Notes under the pieces: model-generated
What the model saw: only the letters and a program-made list of their open reading frames with translations
Databases searched by the model: none
What the model was told of the DNA's origin: nothing
Made by a program: the position numbers and the translations under genes
NCBI GenBank assembly: GCA_964526285.1
Contig: CAZGIW010000116.1
Span: forward strand, 1-9,779
DNA from: CAYMAZ01 sp964526285
GTDB taxonomy: Bacteria; Bacteroidota; Bacteroidia; Bacteroidales; DTU049
DNA length: 9,779 nt
Reading direction: 5' to 3'
Shown here: positions 6,938 through 9,779 of the stretch, piece after piece
Layout: every line of letters begins with the position of its first letter
How positions within the stretch are numbered: position 1 is the stretch's first letter

Positions 6938-7498
6938 ATGAAAAAAAATAAGTTATTTGTAACAATCGGCCTGGCAGCTATATTGTTTCTGTTTATTTCA
7001 GGCAAATCAGACATGAGTTATACACATGAACCATCAGGCACATATTTTCCTGAAGAAATTGGCAATTTTTTATTTTATAATCAAAATAATTATGATAATG
7101 CAGGGAATGATATCAGTGTGAGTTATCGCAGCATAAATGGCTCTGAGCTAACACATTATGTGTATCCTGTGTATGAAAACTCAAAGAAACTCAAATTTTT
7201 GCATCATTTCAATTCCTACAAGAACTCAATCATTCAAACCTATGAAGGATGTGAACTGGTTAAAGAAAGTGATTTTGAAAATGAAAAATTCAGCTGGAAG
7301 TATGCTGTTTTTACCTTTTCCGTTCATTTCAGGGGAAAGGTTCAGCAAGTGTATTCCTGGTTTTTATTATTTGAAAAATCTGACTGGTTTATGAAACTAA
7401 GGGTTACATTCGCAGTCACATGCAAGGAGGAATGTGAAGCTGAATTGTTGGGGTATGTAAGTCAAATGCCCTGGCCAACCATATCATATGAGTTGTAG
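6938..7498 (+). CDS. Exported protein of unknown function
   Basis: A 186-residue protein that I cannot assign to a family. Residues 1-21 (MKKNKLFVTIGLAAILFLFIS) have a basic start and a hydrophobic core, so it is either secreted into the periplasm or held in the membrane by an uncleaved anchor. There is no lipobox cysteine. The rest is mixed alpha/beta with a recurring pattern FPEEIGNF, then ISVSYRS, then LTHYVYPVY at 37-79, and three cysteines (105, 162, 166). No T9SS sorting domain is present. It starts 10 bases after the T9SS cargo gene and shares its direction, so the two are almost certainly one transcript and may act together. Confidence 0.75.
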   Translation: MKKNKLFVTIGLAAILFLFISGKSDMSYTHEPSGTYFPEEIGNFLFYNQNNYDNAGNDISVSYRSINGSELTHYVYPVYENSKKLKFLHHFNSYKNSIIQTYEGCELVKESDFENEKFSWKYAVFTFSVHFRGKVQQVYSWFLLFEKSDWFMKLRVTFAVTCKEECEAELLGYVSQMPWPTISYEL

Positions 7499-7526
7499 TT
7501 GTTTTCAGGCATGTATGATATTCGTG

Positions 7527-7542
7527 ATGTGTTAAATCACAT
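7527..7542. promoter_or_regulatory. CRP/FNR-like palindrome ATGTG-N6-CACAT
   Basis: A perfect 5-bp inverted repeat with a 6-base AT-rich centre, containing TGTG-N6-CACA, which resembles sites for CRP-family regulators. A second offset palindrome, GTGAT-N7-ATCAC (7524-7540), overlaps it. It sits in the spacer 112 bases before the ammonia-lyase start, about 70 bases before a weak promoter match (TTG 7570-7572, 21 bases, TACTTTTA 7594-7601, seven of eight to TAnnTTTG). That distance would suit an activator. No regulator gene is in the window; the role is inferred. Confidence 0.35.
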
Positions 7543-7654
7543 AAATAGACATTTTTTTAGCACATTAATTTGAGGGGTTAAATTTTTTTGTTTTACTTTT
7601 ACACCCCATTTAAGAAAAATTTCAAAAGTTATAAAAATTTAAACATTATCAATT

Positions 7655-9193
7655 ATGGCAGTTATTATTACAGGAACAAACCTCACCATTGAGGACATGG
7701 TAAAGGTAGCACGCAACCATGAAAAAGTAGAACTACATCCCGAAGCACTTGAGCGTATCAAAAGATGCCGTGCAATGCTTGAAGAGAAAATTGTAGCAAA
7801 GGAAATTATGTATGGAGTGAACACAGGTATTGGTGAATTTTCAGAAATTGTACTTGATGATGATCAGGTAAAAGATTTTCAAAAATATTTGGTTTACAAT
7901 CATGCAGCAGGAATTGGTGATGCTCTTAAGGAAGAATTTGTTCGCGGAGCAATGCTTGGTCGTGTCAATGTTCACGCTCATGGAAAATCAGGATGTCGTC
8001 CTGAGATTACATTAACACTTATTGAGATGCTGAATAAGGGAGTCACTCCCTATGTATGCGACAAAGGTTCTGTTGGTGCATGCGGAGATTTGGCACCTAT
8101 GTCTCAGATTGCCCTGTTGATGATGGGTGAAGGTCATGCATTTTATAAAGGGGAAATGTTGGAAGGAAAGGTTGCATTTGAAAGAGCAGGAATTGAAGTT
8201 CCCGAACTTCTTGCTCGTGACGGACTTGCCACAATCAATGGGTCAAATGTACTCACTGCAATGAGTGCCATTACATTGTTTGATATGAACAACTGGTTGA
8301 AGCAGGCAGAAATTGCTTGTGCCATGACACTTGAAGCCCTGAAAGCCAATCTTGGACCTTACAATCATAAACTTCACGAAGTGAGGGGATTTTCAGGAGC
8401 TATGAGAAGTGCAAAAGCTATTCGTACAGTTGCTGCCAATGGAGATCTTGCTGAAAAACGCCTCAAAGTGAAGGTGCAGGATGCTTATTCAATGCGATCA
8501 ACCCCTCAGGTAATTGGTGCTGCTCATGATGCATTGAAATATGCCAGGTCACAGGTGGAAATTGAACTCAATGGTGTTGGCGATAACCCAATTTTCTTCC
8601 CCGAAGAAAATATTCAATTGTCAGGTGCCAACTTTCAGGGTTCACCGGTTTGTTTGCCAATGGATATGATGAGTGCTGCCATTACTATGGTGAGTGTGTT
8701 GTCAGAAAGAAGGATGAACCGTTTGAATAACCCGGCGTTGAGTGTTGGACTGCCTCCCTTCCTTACAAAAGGAGCCGGAATGTTTTCAGGATTAATGCTC
8801 AGTCAGTACACAGCTGATATGCAGATTGTTGAACAGAGAATCCTTTCAATGCCTGCCTCAATTCAATCAATTCCAGCTGCTGCCGATCAGGAAGATTTTG
8901 TATCAATGGGAATGAATACTGCCATTAAAAATGTGCAGATTATGGACAATGCCTACGGAATTTTGGGCATCGAATATATGGCTGCGGCACAGGCACTTGA
9001 CCTGAGAGAAAAATATGAAACACCCTATCTGTATGGAAAAGGAACAAACAAAGCCAGAGAAATAATTCGGAAATATGTTGAATATCTGGATATTGACCGT
9101 CCTTTGTATCCCGACCACAATGCAATGAAAGAACTTGTAAAATCATGCGAAATTCTTCATGCTGTTGAGGAAGTGGTTGGTAGTTTGGAGTAG
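7655..9193 (+). CDS. hutH: Histidine/aromatic amino acid ammonia-lyase (MIO family) with Ala-Cys-Gly triad
   Basis: A 512-residue lyase, close to the 510 of P. putida HutH and collinear with it. Members remove ammonia from histidine, phenylalanine or tyrosine using the self-made MIO cofactor. Landmarks keep P. putida numbering: Tyr53 in IMYGVNTG, His83 in YNHAAG, the triad at 142-144 in GSVGACGDLAP, Asn195 in LATINGS, and Gln275, Tyr278 and Arg281 in VQDAYSMRSTPQ. Then come NFQGSP (326-331) and DQEDFVSMG with Glu413. The triad is Ala-Cys-Gly (TGC, 8081-8083), whereas nearly all family members have Ala-Ser-Gly. His83 and Glu413 are HAL-like; Asn82 replaces the usual Ser, and NFQGSP resembles plant PAL more than the HAL FHAEP motif. 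The substrate is therefore uncertain and the symbol is tentative; no other hut genes are here. It appears monocistronic, 156 bases after the previous gene. Confidence 0.85.
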   Translation: MAVIITGTNLTIEDMVKVARNHEKVELHPEALERIKRCRAMLEEKIVAKEIMYGVNTGIGEFSEIVLDDDQVKDFQKYLVYNHAAGIGDALKEEFVRGAMLGRVNVHAHGKSGCRPEITLTLIEMLNKGVTPYVCDKGSVGACGDLAPMSQIALLMMGEGHAFYKGEMLEGKVAFERAGIEVPELLARDGLATINGSNVLTAMSAITLFDMNNWLKQAEIACAMTLEALKANLGPYNHKLHEVRGFSGAMRSAKAIRTVAANGDLAEKRLKVKVQDAYSMRSTPQVIGAAHDALKYARSQVEIELNGVGDNPIFFPEENIQLSGANFQGSPVCLPMDMMSAAITMVSVLSERRMNRLNNPALSVGLPPFLTKGAGMFSGLMLSQYTADMQIVEQRILSMPASIQSIPAAADQEDFVSMGMNTAIKNVQIMDNAYGILGIEYMAAAQALDLREKYETPYLYGKGTNKAREIIRKYVEYLDIDRPLYPDHNAMKELVKSCEILHAVEEVVGSLE

Positions 9194-9214
9194 GCCGATT
9201 TAGGGAGCTTTAAT

Positions 9215-9297
9215 GCTTAGTACCCCTTCATTTCCTTCCTCAATTTCGGGGTATGAGAGCTTAGTACCCCTTCATTTCCTTCGTAAATTACGGGGTA
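9215..9297. repeat. Two tandem hairpin units with TACCCC/GGGGTA arms
   Basis: Two 39-base direct copies (9215-9253, 9259-9297), 44 bases apart, differing at three positions. Each opens with GCTTAG and then folds: TACCCC pairs with GGGGTA, a symmetric TTC/TTC (first) or TTC/TAC (second) internal loop follows, then an inner ATT/AAT or ATTT/AAAT stem. The three differences lie in the inner part; the outer arms are unchanged. Confidence 0.8.
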
Positions 9298-9332
9298 TTC
9301 ATCCTTCATTCTCTTCATGAATTTCGGAGAAT
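9297..9332. repeat. Third hairpin unit, ATTC(A)TCC/GGAGAAT arms
   Basis: Same architecture as the two units to the left with different arms: ATTC-A-TCC (9297-9304) pairs with GGAGAAT (9326-9332) with one bulged A. TTC/TTC forms the internal loop, and ATTC (9308-9311) pairs with GAAT (9319-9322) in the inner stem. Confidence 0.6.
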
Positions 9333-9349
9333 AAAATGAAAGCTAAGGC

Positions 9350-9384
9350 ATTGGAATAATTGAACAATTGAACATTGGAATAAT
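9350..9384. repeat. Two direct ATTGGAATAAT copies with TTGAACA between
   Basis: Copies at 9350-9360 and 9374-9384, 24 bases apart, separated by TGAACAATTGAAC. This TTGAACATTGGAATAAT style is typical of Bacteroidota spacer filler, as far as I recall. Confidence 0.6.
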
Positions 9385-9394
9385 AGAATTCTCT

Positions 9395-9479
9395 TTCATC
9401 CACCTTCGGTGTATTTTCCTCCTTCATTCACTTTCAGTGAATTTTCCTCCTTCATTCACTTTCAGTGAATTACGGGGAA
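9395..9479. repeat. Three further hairpin units including a 28-base perfect tandem repeat
   Basis: The first unit (9398-9414) has ATCCACC/GGTGTAT arms around a TTC loop (six of seven pairs). Then a 28-base sequence is repeated exactly (9413-9440, 9441-9468), each copy with a perfect 7-bp stem ATTCACT-TTC-AGTGAAT (9426-9442, 9454-9470). Only the last has the outer arm: TTCCTCC (9444-9450) with GGGGAA (9474-9479) across a TTC/TAC internal loop. ACGGGGAACAA then repeats directly at 9472-9482 and 9485-9495. Confidence 0.8.
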
Positions 9480-9523
9480 CAATGACGGGGAACAAAGTCA
9501 GAGAACGATGCATTTTAAGTGAG

Positions 9524-9559
9524 TTCTTCTTCATTCTTCGAATTATGGAGAATAAGAAG
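9524..9559. repeat. Last hairpin unit of the array, TTCTTC/GGAGAA arms
   Basis: TTCTTC (9524-9529) pairs with GGAGAA (9547-9552, one G-T pair), the TTC/TAT internal loop follows, and ATTC (9533-9536) pairs with GAAT (9540-9543) around a TTC loop. An alternative register pairs CTTCTT and ATTCT with AGAAT and AAGAAG (to 9559). Confidence 0.6.
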
Positions 9560-9583
9560 TTAGAAGTTTTTATTGGTTTATAA

Positions 9584-9644
9584 GTCCCAAGCCAAAGGCT
9601 TCCCTTTGGGATAGGGATCACGATCCCATCGGGACAAGTTGGGA
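9584..9644. repeat. Compact palindrome cluster (two hairpins inside an outer stem)
   Basis: CCAAAGG-CTTC-CCTTTGG (9592-9609) and GGGAT-CACG-ATCCC (9614-9627) are perfect hairpins. GTCCC (9584-9588) pairs with GGGAC (9631-9635) around both, giving a three-way junction. TCCCAA (9585-9590) can alternatively pair with TTGGGA (9639-9644). It is richer in G+C than its surroundings. It resembles a REP-type palindromic element; no mobile gene is attached here. Confidence 0.6.
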
Positions 9645-9685
9645 TAGTTAGTAGTAGTTTCCGCCAGTTTTAATTAACGAAATAA

Positions 9686-9719
9686 TCAAAACTCGCTTCA
9701 CCTCGCATTTGCGATTTGA
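9686..9719. repeat. Imperfect hairpin TCAAA-AC-TCGC / GCGA-TTTGA
   Basis: TCAAA (9686-9690) and TCGC (9693-9696) pair with TTTGA (9715-9719) and GCGA (9711-9714), nine pairs with a 2-base bulge and a 14-base loop. A competing short palindrome, TCGCA-TT-TGCGA, lies at 9703-9714. It is just before the possible insertion-element end. Confidence 0.45.
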
Positions 9720-9730
9720 ATGTACGGTAG

Positions 9731-9779
9731 TGGTCTAAAAAATTAGGACAGCAACTTAAGTTTAATATTAACGTAAAAC
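9731..9779. mobile_element. Possible terminal sequence of an insertion element continuing past the window
   Basis: TGGTCTAAAAAATTAGGACA (9731-9750) resembles, read from the other strand, the TGTCCT...AGACCA style of terminal repeat seen in some IS3-like elements. It is itself an imperfect palindrome (GTC-TAA against TTAGGAC). The next 29 bases show no start codon or recognisable transposase. This rests on resemblance alone, with no partner end and no target duplication visible. Confidence 0.2.

Larger units (their letters stand above)
9194..9779. other. 586-base gene-free spacer rich in palindromes
   Basis: No credible coding region on either strand; frames here are short and run through repeats. 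From left to right it holds an array of related hairpins (9215-9559) interrupted by ATTGGAATAAT direct repeats (9350-9360 and 9374-9384), a GC-richer palindrome cluster (9584-9644), a long imperfect hairpin (9686-9719), and a possible insertion-element end (from about 9731). A terminator for the lyase is not clear; the first hairpin of the array, starting 28 bases after the stop, might serve. Confidence 0.7.

Noticed and set aside
9194..9559. CRISPR array
   Set aside because: Units are palindromic, vary in length and sequence, and are not separated by unique spacers of constant size; there are no cas genes.
9368..9621. Open frames of 71 (+) and 65 (-) codons in the right spacer
   Set aside because: Both run through the hairpin repeats and have no recognisable domain; the peptides merely translate the repeat units.

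Overview
The window looks like a piece of chromosome from a member of the Bacteroidota. The clearest signs are a secreted protein that ends in a type IX secretion (T9SS) sorting domain, several promoter -7 boxes of the Bacteroidota form TAnnTTTG, an AT-rich composition, and spacers filled with short AATAATGAAT-like and ATTGGAATAAT-like repeats. I cannot name a genus. Nothing resembles a phage or plasmid; it is mostly housekeeping chromosome with one repeat-rich spacer at the right end.

Left part (1-2268): the 3' end of tsaE (tRNA t6A37 synthesis) runs 12 bases ahead of an alanine dehydrogenase gene, probably in one transcript. A 303-base spacer follows, holding a small hairpin, a possible 37-codon gene remnant and a terminator. 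Then comes tpx (thiol peroxidase) on the minus strand.

Middle (2329-4955): a long UbiD-family decarboxylase of the type linked to menaquinone synthesis points right. It meets, with one base between stop codons, a minus-strand pair: a membrane protein made of two DUF2061 repeats, then rpmB (ribosomal protein L28), which has its own promoter-like sequence.

Right part (5116-9193): two exported proteins of unknown role lie 10 bases apart. The first is a 603-residue T9SS cargo with PKD, C2-like and Ig-like domains; the second is a 186-residue protein with an N-terminal signal or anchor. Next is a 512-residue histidine/aromatic ammonia-lyase. Its MIO cofactor triad reads Ala-Cys-Gly instead of Ala-Ser-Gly, and a CRP-like palindrome lies upstream.

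Right spacer (9194-9779): no credible gene. It holds about seven diverged copies of a two-part hairpin whose arms change in matching pairs, then a GC-richer palindrome cluster, then a sequence that could be the end of an insertion element continuing beyond the window.

The genes do not form one pathway. The points most worth a second look are the cysteine in the lyase triad, the covarying hairpin array, and the secreted C2-like protein with its small exported neighbour.
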